DNA of 11,454 bases from the NCBI GenBank assembly GCA_937893015.1, contig CALBJX010000012.1:1-11454 (forward strand), written 5' to 3'. The DNA comes from an uncultured Verrucomicrobiales bacterium (lineage in GTDB: Bacteria; Verrucomicrobiota; Verrucomicrobiia; Verrucomicrobiales; Akkermansiaceae). Within the stretch, counting starts at the first letter, position 1. The number at the start of each line of letters is the position of its first letter. Below are positions 1-7,441 of this stretch, piece after piece. A program made the position numbers and the translations under genes. The notes beneath the pieces are model-generated. The model was not told where the DNA came from, did not search any database, and was given only the letters and a program-made list of their open reading frames with translations.

Positions 1-2
1 TC

Positions 3-788
3 GCCACGGAGAACGATGCCATGAACGGCGTGTGCATGCTCCTGCTCCACCAGCTGACGGGTCAGGCCGCCTGCTTCTCCGACATCCGCACCTACTGGTC
101 CCCCGAGTCCGTCAAGCGTGTCACGGGTCACACCATGGAGGGTCATGCCGCCAACGGCATCATGCACCTCATCAACTCCGGCTCCACGGCTCTGGACGGC
201 AACATGTTCTCCACGGGTGCCGACGGCAAGCCCTGCATGAAGAAGACGGGCGAGGTGACGCAGGCCGACATCGACGCCATGATGGACAACTCCTGCTGGT
301 GCCCCGCCAACCGCGAATACTTCCGCGGCGGCGGCTACTCCCTGCACTTCGTCTCCAAGGGTGATGTGCCCGTGACGATGATTCGCATGAACCTCGTGAA
401 GGGTCAGGGCCCCGTGCTCGTGATTGCCGAAGGCCACACCTGCTCTCTGCCCGAGGACGTGAACAAGGTGCTCGATGAGCGCACGGACCCCGGTTGGCCC
501 ACCACGTGGTTCGCCCCCCGTCTCACGGGCAAGGGTGCCTTCACGGATGTGTACTCCGTCATGGCCAACATGGGCGCCAACCATGGTGCCTGGACCTACG
601 GCCACATCGGTGCCGACATCATCACGCTGGCTTCCATGCTCCGCATCCCCGTGTACGCCCACAACGTGCCCGAAGACAAGATTTACCGCCCCGCCGCGTG
701 GAATCTCTTCGGCACCGCCGACCCCGAGGGCGCCGACTTCCGCGCCTGCAAGAACTTCGGCCCCATCTACGGCAAGTACAACGGCTGA
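3..788 (+). CDS. fucI: L-fucose isomerase, C-terminal part (5' end outside window)
   Basis: This is the last 261 residues of an L-fucose isomerase, the enzyme that converts L-fucose to L-fuculose at the start of fucose catabolism in the cytoplasm. The family is about 590 residues, so a little over half lies upstream of the window and no start codon is visible. The reading frame is open from base 3 and matches E. coli FucI nearly motif for motif (ATEND, YWSPE-VKRVTG, HLINSGS-ALDG, REYFRGGG, RTDP-WPTTWF-PRLTG, GANHG, GHIGAD, ITLASMLRIPV). The metal ligands known from E. coli FucI (Glu337, Asp361, His528, numbers recalled) correspond to Glu at bases 9-11, Asp at 81-83 and His at 582-584, with exactly the same spacing (24 and 191 residues). 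The gene therefore looks intact here. A repeat tract and a terminator follow it. No other fucose gene is in view. Confidence 0.96.
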   Translation, partial: ATENDAMNGVCMLLLHQLTGQAACFSDIRTYWSPESVKRVTGHTMEGHAANGIMHLINSGSTALDGNMFSTGADGKPCMKKTGEVTQADIDAMMDNSCWCPANREYFRGGGYSLHFVSKGDVPVTMIRMNLVKGQGPVLVIAEGHTCSLPEDVNKVLDERTDPGWPTTWFAPRLTGKGAFTDVYSVMANMGANHGAWTYGHIGADIITLASMLRIPVYAHNVPEDKIYRPAAWNLFGTADPEGADFRACKNFGPIYGKYNG

Positions 789-790
789 GG

Positions 791-832
791 ATGAATTACA
801 ACTTACAATTGACAAATGACAAATTGTAAGTT
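791..832. repeat. AT-rich tract of six 7-bp units after fucI
   Basis: Two bases after the fucI stop the sequence divides into six consecutive heptamers: ATGAATT, ACAACTT, ACAATTG, ACAAATG, ACAAATT and GTAAGTT. The core ACAA recurs every 7 bp in the middle four. The tract is far more AT-rich than the surrounding genes. It also contains an 11-bp perfect inverted repeat (AACTTACAATT at 800-810 and AATTGTAAGTT at 822-832) that could fold into a weak hairpin in the transcript. It contains no gene. Similar 7-bp periodic tracts lie at 2304-2345 and 11421-11448. Confidence 0.7.
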
Positions 833-834
833 CG

Positions 835-849
835 GGCGGCCAAGCCGCC
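835..849. other. Small GC-rich hairpin upstream of the terminator
   Basis: GGCGGC (835-840) and GCCGCC (844-849) form a perfect 6-bp stem around a CAA loop. There is no T run directly after it, so it is not an intrinsic terminator by itself. It lies between the heptamer tract and the strong terminator at 854-892. It may help stop the ribosome-free fucI transcript or protect its 3' end; this role is inference. Confidence 0.4.
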
Positions 850-853
850 GATG

Positions 854-892
854 AAAAAGCCCGGTCTGACCGCAAGGTCAGACCGGGTTTTT
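854..892. terminator. Bidirectional Rho-independent terminator between fucI and the efflux operon
   Basis: CCCGGTCTGACC (860-871) pairs perfectly with GGTCAGACCGGG (876-887) in a 12-bp stem closed by a GCAA tetraloop, a stable GNRA type. AAAAA (854-858) lies before the stem and TTTTT (888-892) after it, so the hairpin has a U tract when read in either direction. This suits its place between two convergent transcripts: fucI from the left and the outer-membrane efflux gene from the right, whose stop codon is at 938-940. Bases 893-937 show nothing further. Confidence 0.93.
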
Positions 893-937
893 CGGTATGC
901 AGAGGAGTGGAGCCGCTCCTGTCATTCGGCTATCGTG

Positions 938-2302
938 TTACCATCCGCCGCCGAGGGCGGTGCAGAGCTTGGCCAGCGCGATGCGGATGTTCTGGCGGGT
1001 GTTGATGATGTTCAGCTCGGCGGAGAGCCACTGGTTCTGCGCGGAGGCGACGTTGAGGAAGTCGCACTCGCCGGCGTTGTAGCGGCGCAGGGAGAGCTCG
1101 GCGGCCTGTTTGTTGGCATCGCGGGAGGCTTCGTACTCGGGGAGCTGGTTAGTCATCTGGGCGTAGGTGATGAGGTTGTCCTCCACATCGGCGAAGGCGG
1201 CGAGCACAGTCTTGCGGTAGTTCTCCGCGGCGGCGCGGTCCGCCATGCGGGCCTGATTCAGATACTCATGGTAGAAATTCTTGTTGAGCGCCTGATGGGC
1301 GACGGAACCCGCGAGGCTCCACTTGGTGCTCTGCCAGAAGCCCGCGAAATCCGTGTGCGCGCTCCCGGTTGTCGAACCCGTGAGGGAGACGGAGGGGAAC
1401 ATGGAGGCAATCTCCACGCCGATATTGGCGCAGGCAACGTGCAGTTCCTTCTCCGCGCGGATGACATCGGGACGGCGGCGCAGGAGCTCGGAGGGCAGCC
1501 CCACGGGCACACGCGGCACGAGGTTGTACACACTCGCGGAGGGCATGGTGAGGTGCACCTTGTCCACCGTGGTGCCGAGGAGCACGGCGAGCTTGTTCTC
1601 GTTGGTGCGGATGGCGGCCTCCAGCTGGGGGATGCGGGCCCGTGTGTTGGCGATGCTCGCGCGGGCCTCCGCGAGGTCGAGGGCACTCGCCATGCCGACA
1701 CCATCCGCGGCCTTCTGCTCGGTGATGCGGTGGGTGCGCTCTTGGTATTCCAGCTGTTCCTTGGCAATGCGCAGGCCCTCCTTGGCGGAAATCCAGTTGA
1801 AGTAGCTCGTGGCAATGGAGGCGGCCAGCGCCGTGCGGGTGGCGTTGGCGGCGGCCTCCTGAGAGCCGACGGAGGCGACGGCGGCCTCGATGGAGCGGCG
1901 GGTCTTGCCCCAGACATCGGGCGACCAGGACATATTCAGCGCCCCGTTGAAGGTGCCATGGGAGGTGGATGTGTTGTAGTTGCCGCCGTTGGAGGCACCC
2001 GCGCTGAAGCCCACATTGGGCAACAGGTTGAGCTCGTTCTGGTGCAGGACGGACTGCGCCTTCTCGATGGCGATGGCCGCCGTCACGATGTCGGGGTTGT
2101 TGTCAAACCCCGTCTGAATGAGCATGGAAAGCTGCGGGTCGTTGAAACTCTGCCACCATGTCGCCAAATCCGCTTTGTCAGAAGCGGGCGGCAGGGCGTT
2201 TTTCCACGTCACGGGCAGGCCCAAATCCTTGGGCCCCATATAGTCCGGCCCGAACAGGCAGGAAGATAAGAGGAAAGGAGCAAGTAGAAGTGCGCGTTTC
2301 AT
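938..2302 (-). CDS. TolC/NodT-family outer-membrane efflux lipoprotein
   Basis: This 454-residue protein is the outer-membrane exit duct of the tripartite pump encoded just upstream on the same strand. It begins with a lipoprotein signal (hydrophobic residues 4-12, then SSC with the acylated Cys at 15). The NodT-family motif GPDY follows at 18-21, and WW-SF-DP-L at 49-58. Two repeated outer-membrane efflux domains follow, with the typical LLPNV (93-97), RRPD (277-280), FPSVSLTGS (302-310) and AFADVEDNL (369-377) motifs. The length is normal for the family (about 450-480). The start ATG follows a 41-nt AT-rich repeat spacer after the permease stop and has no visible Shine-Dalgarno. The protein is probably translated from the operon mRNA. 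Transcription ends at the shared terminator at 854-892. The family is certain; the substrate is not known. Confidence 0.93.
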   Translation of the reverse strand: MKRALLLAPFLLSSCLFGPDYMGPKDLGLPVTWKNALPPASDKADLATWWQSFNDPQLSMLIQTGFDNNPDIVTAAIAIEKAQSVLHQNELNLLPNVGFSAGASNGGNYNTSTSHGTFNGALNMSWSPDVWGKTRRSIEAAVASVGSQEAAANATRTALAASIATSYFNWISAKEGLRIAKEQLEYQERTHRITEQKAADGVGMASALDLAEARASIANTRARIPQLEAAIRTNENKLAVLLGTTVDKVHLTMPSASVYNLVPRVPVGLPSELLRRRPDVIRAEKELHVACANIGVEIASMFPSVSLTGSTTGSAHTDFAGFWQSTKWSLAGSVAHQALNKNFYHEYLNQARMADRAAAENYRKTVLAAFADVEDNLITYAQMTNQLPEYEASRDANKQAAELSLRRYNAGECDFLNVASAQNQWLSAELNIINTRQNIRIALAKLCTALGGGW

Positions 2303-2303
2303 A

Positions 2304-2345
2304 TCAAATCAAAAATCTCAAATCACATATTTCTTATCACCAATC
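2304..2345. repeat. AT-rich tract of six 7-bp units between permease and outer-membrane gene
   Basis: Read on the minus strand, the spacer between the permease stop and the outer-membrane lipoprotein start divides into heptamers GATTGGT, GATAAGA, AATATGT, GATTTGA, GATTTTT and GATTTGA, with GAT recurring every 7 bp in five of six units. The first unit begins inside the permease TGA stop codon and the last ends one base before the next ATG. The unit sequence differs from those of the other two tracts in the window but the period is the same. No promoter or ribosome-binding site can be picked out in it. Confidence 0.65.
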
Positions 2346-3704
2346 ATTCGTGGTGCAGGGCGTCGATGGGGTCAAGCTTCGACGCCTTGTAGGCGGGGTA
2401 CCAGCCGAAGATGATGCCGATGCCGCCCGCAATGGTGACGGCGGCGACCATGGCGGCGGGGTCGGTGGCGACGGGCCAGCCGTTCTGCGAGCTCACGAAG
2501 GAGGAGGCGAAGCGGCCGATGGCGATGCCGATGATACCGCCGATGGTGCAGAGCAGGATGGACTCCAGCAGGAACTGGAACATGATATCGCGCGGGCGGG
2601 CGCCCACGGCCATGCGCAGACCGATTTCGCGCGTGCGCTCCGTGACGGATACCATCATGATGTTCATGATGCCCACGCCGCCCACGATGAGGGAGATGAG
2701 CGCGACGGCAAGAAGGAGGGTGCTCATGGTTTCGCTGGTGCTGTTCACGGCGTCCGCGAACTCGCTGCGGGAGCGAAGATCAAAATCATCCTCCACGCCG
2801 GGCTCCAAGTGGTGCTGGCGGCGCAGGATGGGGGTCATGGCATCCATGGCGGCGCGCGCCTTGCTGCTGTCCTTGATGAGCGCGGTGACGGAATCCACTG
2901 TGCGCGTGCGCAGGGGGTGCGGCGCGTTGGTGTAGGGCTGCACGTCGCAGCCGGGGTAGAAGCTCACGGAGGAGGTGGGGAAGGTGGAGGTCGCGGAGGG
3001 TTTGCTGCCGTTCGCCGCGCCCGCCTTGCCCACCGCGGCGGAGCCCGAGGAGCCGACCAGACGCGTGCGCACGCTCGTCCACGGCAGGATGATGCAGTCG
3101 TCCTTGTCGCCCCACATATCCGAGCCCTTTTCGCCCAGTACGCCGATGACAGTGAACACCACATCCTTGATGCGGATATCCTGGCCGATGGGGTCCACAC
3201 CCTTGTAGAGCTGCTTGGCGATGGTCTGCCCGATGAGGCAGACGCGGGCGGAGTCCTCCACCTGTGCCTTGGTGAAGGCGCTGCCTTTCACGACTTCCCA
3301 ACCCTCAATGGCGAGGTAGTGCTCGTTGCCGCCCGTGATGGAGTTGGGGCTCCAGTTGGTGTTGCCGACGATAATTTGGCCGTTCGCCCGCACCACGGGG
3401 GAAGCGGCGGTGACGTACTCCGAACACTCGTCCATGAGCGCCTGCGCGTCCGTCGCCAGCAGGGAGGCCCGCCCGCCCATGCCGGAGCTGACGCCCGCCG
3501 TGCGGACGGAGGCGCCCGAGACAGTGACCGTGTTGGCGCCCATGGAGGCGATGCGCTGCGCAATCTGCTGTTTGGAGCCCTCGCCGATTTCGCGGATGGC
3601 GACCACGGCGGCGATGCCGACCACGATGCCGAGGATGGTGAGCGCGGCGCGCATGGGGTTTCGCACCAGCGCACGCAGACAGGTCAGAAAGAGGTTGGCG
3701 AATT

Positions 3705-3708
<4 letters not shown>
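2344..3708 (-). CDS. MacB-type ABC transporter permease (separate from its ATPase)
   Basis: This 454-residue inner-membrane permease corresponds to the membrane part of E. coli MacB without the ATPase domain. Segments in order: a first transmembrane helix at about 20-40 after the LRALVRNPMRA start, a periplasmic MacB core (about 45-320), then the FtsX-type block with helices near 329-352, 379-400 and 418-437. The block carries the signature VSVTERTREIGLRMAVGAR (353-371) and ends in KLDPIDAL, as in MacB. The ATG overlaps the end of the ATPase gene by 4 bases, which suggests coupled translation, and the two products should form the transporter together. A Ser/Gly/Ala-rich stretch at about 219-247 interrupts the periplasmic domain where E. 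coli MacB has only a short link. MacB-type transporters drive periplasmic substrates outward by mechanotransmission; the substrate here is unknown. Confidence 0.93.
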
Positions 3709-4412
<704 letters not shown>

Positions 4413-4433
4413 GAGCGTGATTGTCGTGAAGAG

Positions 4434-5840
4434 TTAGGCGCACAGGGAGGGAATCGTGATGAAGGCGGGCGGCGCGGGAGGCCCGCTCTGCTTGTTGGCC
4501 TGCCCCGCCTTGGGGGCGACCCCGCCCGTGGAACGCTTGCGGCGCTCGGGGAACTTGGGGCCGAAAAGGTTGTTGTTACCATCCTTGGAAGCGGCGGCCG
4601 GCGCGGCACTGGGGCGGAAGACGCCTGTCGCGACCTTGTCCTGCTCGCTGAGGCTGTCGCCCTCGGCGGGGGTCACGATGGTGCGGGTGCCGTCCGTTTC
4701 CCCGAGCATGACACGCACGGGGCGCACCTTGAGCTGCCCCGGCTGACTCGCATCGACCCACACGATGCCGCGGGCGGCATCATCGGCGCCGGGTTCCGGC
4801 ATGGCCCCTTCCACCATATCCGGCGCGGGGCGGAAGGAGAGGGCGTCATTCGTCACCATGAACACGTCCTTCACCTCCTTGACGATGAAGTTCGCATTGG
4901 CGCTCATGTAGGGCAGCAGTTTGCGGTCGGGGTTCTCGATGTCGATTTCCACGATGTAGGTCACCACGTTGGAGGACATGGTGGCGTTCGGGCGAATCTT
5001 GTTCACCACGCCCGTGAAGTTCTCATTCGGCAGGGCATCCACCGTGTAGCGCACCTCCTGCCCGGGGTGCACCTTGGCGATGTCCGCCTCGTTCACGCTG
5101 GCCCAAATCTGCATGTGCGTGAGGTCGCGCGCCACGAGGAAGAGGGTCGAGGCGTTCATGCTGCTCACCACGGTCTGCCCCACGTTCACCTGGCGCACCA
5201 CGATGGTGCCGTCCACGGGGGATTTGATGTGCGTGTACTCGCGGTTGCGGAGCTGGCTGGCAAGCTGCGCTTCCGCGCTCTGGAGCTGGGCTTCCGCGCT
5301 CTTGAGCTGCGCCTGCGCCTGCTCGAAATTGGCGGCGGCGGTTTCCGCGGCGGTCACATACTGGTCGTAGGACATCTGGGAGAGGGCATCGCCCACGCCG
5401 AGCTTCTTGGCGCGTTCGAGGTCGCGGTCGGCCTTGTTCTTGTTGGCCTGCGACTGGGAGATGGAGGCGTGCGCCTGGGCAATCTGTGCCTTGGCCTGCG
5501 CCACGGAGGCTTCTGCGCGGCGGATGTCGAGCTCCACGATGGTGTCGTCGATGCGGGCAAGAAGTTGGCCCTCCTTCACCTCGCTGCCGTAGTCCACGCG
5601 GCGGCCTTCGGTATCGACACCGAACTCCTTAATCTCGCCCGTCACCTGCGCGCCGACATCCACGAGCTCCTGCGGCTCCAGCGTGCCCGTGGCCTGCACC
5701 TTGCTCACGAAGTCCCCGCGTGTCACGGCAGTCGTCGTCAGCATGCCGGTGCTGTCTTCCTTTTTGTCGGAGAGAACATACCAAGCAGCACCGCCGACCA
5801 GCACGGCCAGCACCAAGGCCCAAGTAAAAAAAGTTTTCAC
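4434..5840 (-). CDS. MacA-like periplasmic adaptor (membrane fusion protein)
   Basis: This adaptor joins the inner-membrane ABC transporter to the outer-membrane duct. From the GTG at 5840 it has 468 residues: an N-terminal membrane anchor (about 4-23), a barrel-sandwich half with VGAQVTGEI (62-70) and GSEVKEGQLLARID (85-98), an alpha-helical coiled-coil hairpin (about 102-198) with the repeat AQLKSAE-AQLQSAE, the second sandwich half with IKSPVDGTIV (205-214), then beta-barrel and membrane-proximal domains to about 407. The frame is open to 6104, but I place the start at 5840 because KTFFTWALVLAV begins a normal anchor there and a strong promoter (5848-5875) lies directly upstream; GTG at 5849 or ATG at 5891 are alternatives. 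Residues 408-468 form an Ala/Pro/Gly-rich tail with a basic ERRKR patch, longer than in E. coli MacA. It is the first gene of the efflux operon. Confidence 0.92.
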   Translation of the reverse strand: MKTFFTWALVLAVLVGGAAWYVLSDKKEDSTGMLTTTAVTRGDFVSKVQATGTLEPQELVDVGAQVTGEIKEFGVDTEGRRVDYGSEVKEGQLLARIDDTIVELDIRRAEASVAQAKAQIAQAHASISQSQANKNKADRDLERAKKLGVGDALSQMSYDQYVTAAETAAANFEQAQAQLKSAEAQLQSAEAQLASQLRNREYTHIKSPVDGTIVVRQVNVGQTVVSSMNASTLFLVARDLTHMQIWASVNEADIAKVHPGQEVRYTVDALPNENFTGVVNKIRPNATMSSNVVTYIVEIDIENPDRKLLPYMSANANFIVKEVKDVFMVTNDALSFRPAPDMVEGAMPEPGADDAARGIVWVDASQPGQLKVRPVRVMLGETDGTRTIVTPAEGDSLSEQDKVATGVFRPSAAPAAASKDGNNNLFGPKFPERRKRSTGGVAPKAGQANKQSGPPAPPAFITIPSLCA

Positions 5841-5847
5841 GGAACTC

Positions 5848-5875
5848 ACTATAGTAAAATGTTGTAAAAAGTCAA
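5848..5875 (-). promoter_or_regulatory. Sigma70-like promoter of the efflux operon
   Basis: On the minus strand a -35 box TTGACT (5875-5870) and a -10 box TATAGT (5853-5848) are separated by 16 bp. The 16-bp spacer is itself a direct repeat, TTTTAC-AACA-TTTTAC, with a 10-bp period. The -10 box ends 7 nt before the GTG at 5840, so transcription should begin at or within a base or two of the start codon. Both boxes are one base from consensus. This is the only good promoter I see for the four-gene operon. Confidence 0.65.
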
Positions 5876-5959
5876 GAATACGCGCGGTCATATACGCATA
5901 TGCCTTGTTAAAGGGAACGCCGCGCCGCCCGATTTTTCTACACGGAAACGCGCTAGTTT

Positions 5960-5984
5960 GCACGAAACAGGTTGCATTTCGTGC
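5960..5984. promoter_or_regulatory. 8-bp inverted repeat, candidate operator in the divergent region
   Basis: GCACGAAA (5960-5967) and TTTCGTGC (5977-5984) are perfect reverse complements separated by 9 bp. The repeat covers the -35 box of the rightward RlpA-like gene promoter (TTGCAT, 5972-5977) and lies about 85 bp upstream of the leftward efflux promoter. Its size and symmetry suit a dimeric helix-turn-helix regulator, and its position over the -35 suggests repression of the rightward gene. It lacks a following T run, so a terminator is unlikely. No regulator gene lies in the window. Confidence 0.5.
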
Positions 5985-5999
5985 CGACGGTGTTATGAT
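5972..5999 (+). promoter_or_regulatory. Sigma70-like promoter of the RlpA-like gene
   Basis: A -35 box TTGCAT (5972-5977) and a -10 box TATGAT (5994-5999) are separated by 16 bp. The -10 ends 7 nt before the ATG at 6007, the same distance as in the opposite-facing efflux promoter. The mRNA should therefore be leaderless or nearly so. An ATG at 5998 lies inside the -10 box, which argues against that longer start. Confidence 0.6.
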
Positions 6000-6006
6000 G
6001 GTAGGG

Positions 6007-6516
6007 ATGAAACGGCGTTCTCTTCTGGCTTTGTTGCTGGCGGCATCGGTCATGGTGTCGGGGGAGGGCTGTCGCCACACGAAAGAGGCAGCACCGCTGC
6101 CCAAGCGCCCCTATCCCGGGGTGAAGAATGCGCCCTACAGCATGCGCGGGCGCCATTTCCGCCCCCTGTCGGTGGAGGAGGCCCTGCGCTACACGGAGGT
6201 GGGGCAGGCGTCTTTTTATGAGGCCGGCGGCGGGATGACCGCCACGGGTGAGCGCCCCAAGCGCGGGGAGCTCTATGCGGCGCACCGCACCCTGCCGCTG
6301 CCCTGCACGGTGCGCATCACCAGCGTGAGCACGGGCAAGAGCTGCGTGGCGCGTGTCTGCGACCGCGGCCCCTTCCATATGCGCCGCGTCATCGATGTGA
6401 GCACCGCCGTGGCTCATGAGCTGGGTTTTGTCCGGTCGGGCGTCCACGAGGTGAAGATTGAGGTCCTCACCGTCGGCGACGGCCCTTATCAGCGAAAAGC
6501 CGGGGAGAACGAGTGA
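6007..6516 (+). CDS. RlpA-like double-psi beta-barrel protein (probable septal/cell-wall lytic transglycosylase)
   Basis: This 169-residue exported protein belongs to the RlpA family; characterised RlpA proteins are lytic transglycosylases acting on naked-glycan peptidoglycan. An export signal is clear (KRR, then hydrophobic 6-17) and Cys22 could be a lipidated Cys, but SGEGC is a poor lipobox. The region PYSMRGRHFRPL (43-54) resembles the PYTVRGK segment before the RlpA domain, and the domain itself runs from about 65 to 155: GQASFYEAGG, TATGERP, AAHRTLPLPCTVRIT and VCDRGPFHMRRVIDVS. His93 and Asp119 fall at the positions of the catalytic pair known in Pseudomonas RlpA. There is no C-terminal SPOR domain, which many RlpA proteins use to find the septum. 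It is transcribed away from the efflux operon, from its own promoter at 5972-5999. Enzymatic activity is inferred from the motifs. Confidence 0.88.
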   Translation: MKRRSLLALLLAASVMVSGEGCRHTKEAAPLPKRPYPGVKNAPYSMRGRHFRPLSVEEALRYTEVGQASFYEAGGGMTATGERPKRGELYAAHRTLPLPCTVRITSVSTGKSCVARVCDRGPFHMRRVIDVSTAVAHELGFVRSGVHEVKIEVLTVGDGPYQRKAGENE

Positions 6517-6551
6517 GGCGCCTCTTCGTGCGTCTGCCGCGTCACATTCGC

Positions 6552-6580
6552 TTGCATGTCGGCGGTCTATCTGGTACACT
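6552..6580 (+). promoter_or_regulatory. Sigma70-like promoter of the five-gene operon
   Basis: A -35 box TTGCAT (6552-6557), a 17-bp spacer and a -10 box TACACT (6575-6580) are visible, with TG at 6572-6573 making an extended -10. The -10 ends 12 nt before the ATG at 6593, which predicts a 5' leader of only about 4-6 nt. The 6-bp inverted repeat TGGTAC (6572-6577) and GTACCA (6588-6593) spans the -10 and reaches the first base of the start codon; it could be an operator or chance. This promoter would drive all genes to rmuC. Confidence 0.55.
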
Positions 6581-6592
6581 CCTCTCCGTACC

Positions 6593-7441
6593 ATGGTCAC
6601 GACCGAATATCCTTACGGGGAAGATTTTCCCATCCTGAAGATTGAGACAAAGCTGTGCCGCGCGGAGATTTCGCTCTACGGCGCACAGGTGCTGCGCTGG
6701 GCCCCCGCGGGGCAGAAGCCCGTCATCTACATGAGCCCCAAGGCCGTGTTCCGCAAGGGTAAGGCGTTGCGCGGCGGCATTCCGCTGTGCTGGCCGTGGT
6801 TCGGCAAGAACACGGAGGACGCCTCGCTGCCCTCCCACGGCCTCGCCCGCATCAGCACGTGGCAGGTCGGCTCCTGCGAGGAAGGGGAGGATGGCCGTGT
6901 GCGCCTGTTGCTGGCCCTGCCGCCCGAGCGCGAGCTCATGCCCAGCGGTGCCGTCGCCATGGAAATCGGCGATGAGCTCACCATCAGCCTGCTCACGCTG
7001 GACGTGCCCCGCACCATGCCCTTCTCCGCCGCCATGCACACCTACTTTGCCGTGAGCGACTACGAACAGGTGGCCGTCACGGGGCTGGAGGAATGCGCCT
7101 TCACCGAGTTTGCGGACGACGCCGTACCGCACCCGGAGGACCCGCTCATTCCCCTCGGCCACATCGACCGCATCTACCACCCCGTGCCCGAGAACGCGGA
7201 AATCACCCTGCATGACCCCGCGTGGGGCCGCAGTATCCGCATCTGCCGCGCTGCCAGCGGCTCCGCCGTGGTGTGGAACCCCGGTGCCGCGTTGGCTGCG
7301 GGCATGGGCGACCTCGGGGCAGGGGAGGAGCGCGGCTTCCTCGCCGTGGAGACGACGGTCGTACCCGCAGAAAACTGCATGCTGCGCTGCGGAGAGAAGC
7401 ATGAGCTCACGACGCGTATCCAGGTGATTCCCATCGACTGA
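6593..7441 (+). CDS. YeaD-like D-hexose-6-phosphate mutarotase (aldose 1-epimerase superfamily)
   Basis: This 282-residue cytoplasmic protein resembles glucose-6-phosphate 1-epimerase (YeaD, EC 5.1.3.15), which interconverts the alpha and beta anomers of hexose 6-phosphates. Family motifs appear in order: YGAQVLRWAP (29-38), FRKGKALRGGIPLCWPWFG (53-71), PSHGLAR (80-86), MHTYFAVSDYE (148-158), IDRIY (191-195), VVWNP (226-230) and AVETTVV (251-257). By analogy, His82, His149, Asp192 and Glu253 are the expected active-site positions, with Glu253 as base. The frame is open back to 6458, but the ATG at 6593 is chosen because homology begins right after it and a promoter lies just upstream; the longer start would also overlap the RlpA-like gene. 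The last base of its stop is the first base of the next gene (TGATG), so translation is probably coupled. Confidence 0.9.
   Translation: MVTTEYPYGEDFPILKIETKLCRAEISLYGAQVLRWAPAGQKPVIYMSPKAVFRKGKALRGGIPLCWPWFGKNTEDASLPSHGLARISTWQVGSCEEGEDGRVRLLLALPPERELMPSGAVAMEIGDELTISLLTLDVPRTMPFSAAMHTYFAVSDYEQVAVTGLEECAFTEFADDAVPHPEDPLIPLGHIDRIYHPVPENAEITLHDPAWGRSIRICRAASGSAVVWNPGAALAAGMGDLGAGEERGFLAVETTVVPAENCMLRCGEKHELTTRIQVIPID

Noticed and set aside
5890..5903. CATAT-ACGC-ATATG imperfect dyad in the divergent region
   Set aside because: Only 5-bp arms in a locally AT-rich stretch, with no relation to either promoter box.
5841..6104. 88-residue N-terminal extension of the MacA-like adaptor
   Set aside because: It would run through the promoter, the inverted repeat and the start of the divergent gene, and the extra sequence is not adaptor-like, while a membrane anchor begins at the GTG at 5840.
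6515..6524. 10-bp palindrome GAGGCGCCTC at the end of the RlpA-like gene
   Set aside because: The arms leave a stem of only 3 bp with a 4-base loop and there is no T run, so it is not a terminator; a palindrome this short in GC-rich DNA is easily chance.
6458..6592. Longer start for the mutarotase gene
   Set aside because: It overlaps the RlpA-like gene by 59 bases, encodes no family sequence and contains the promoter.
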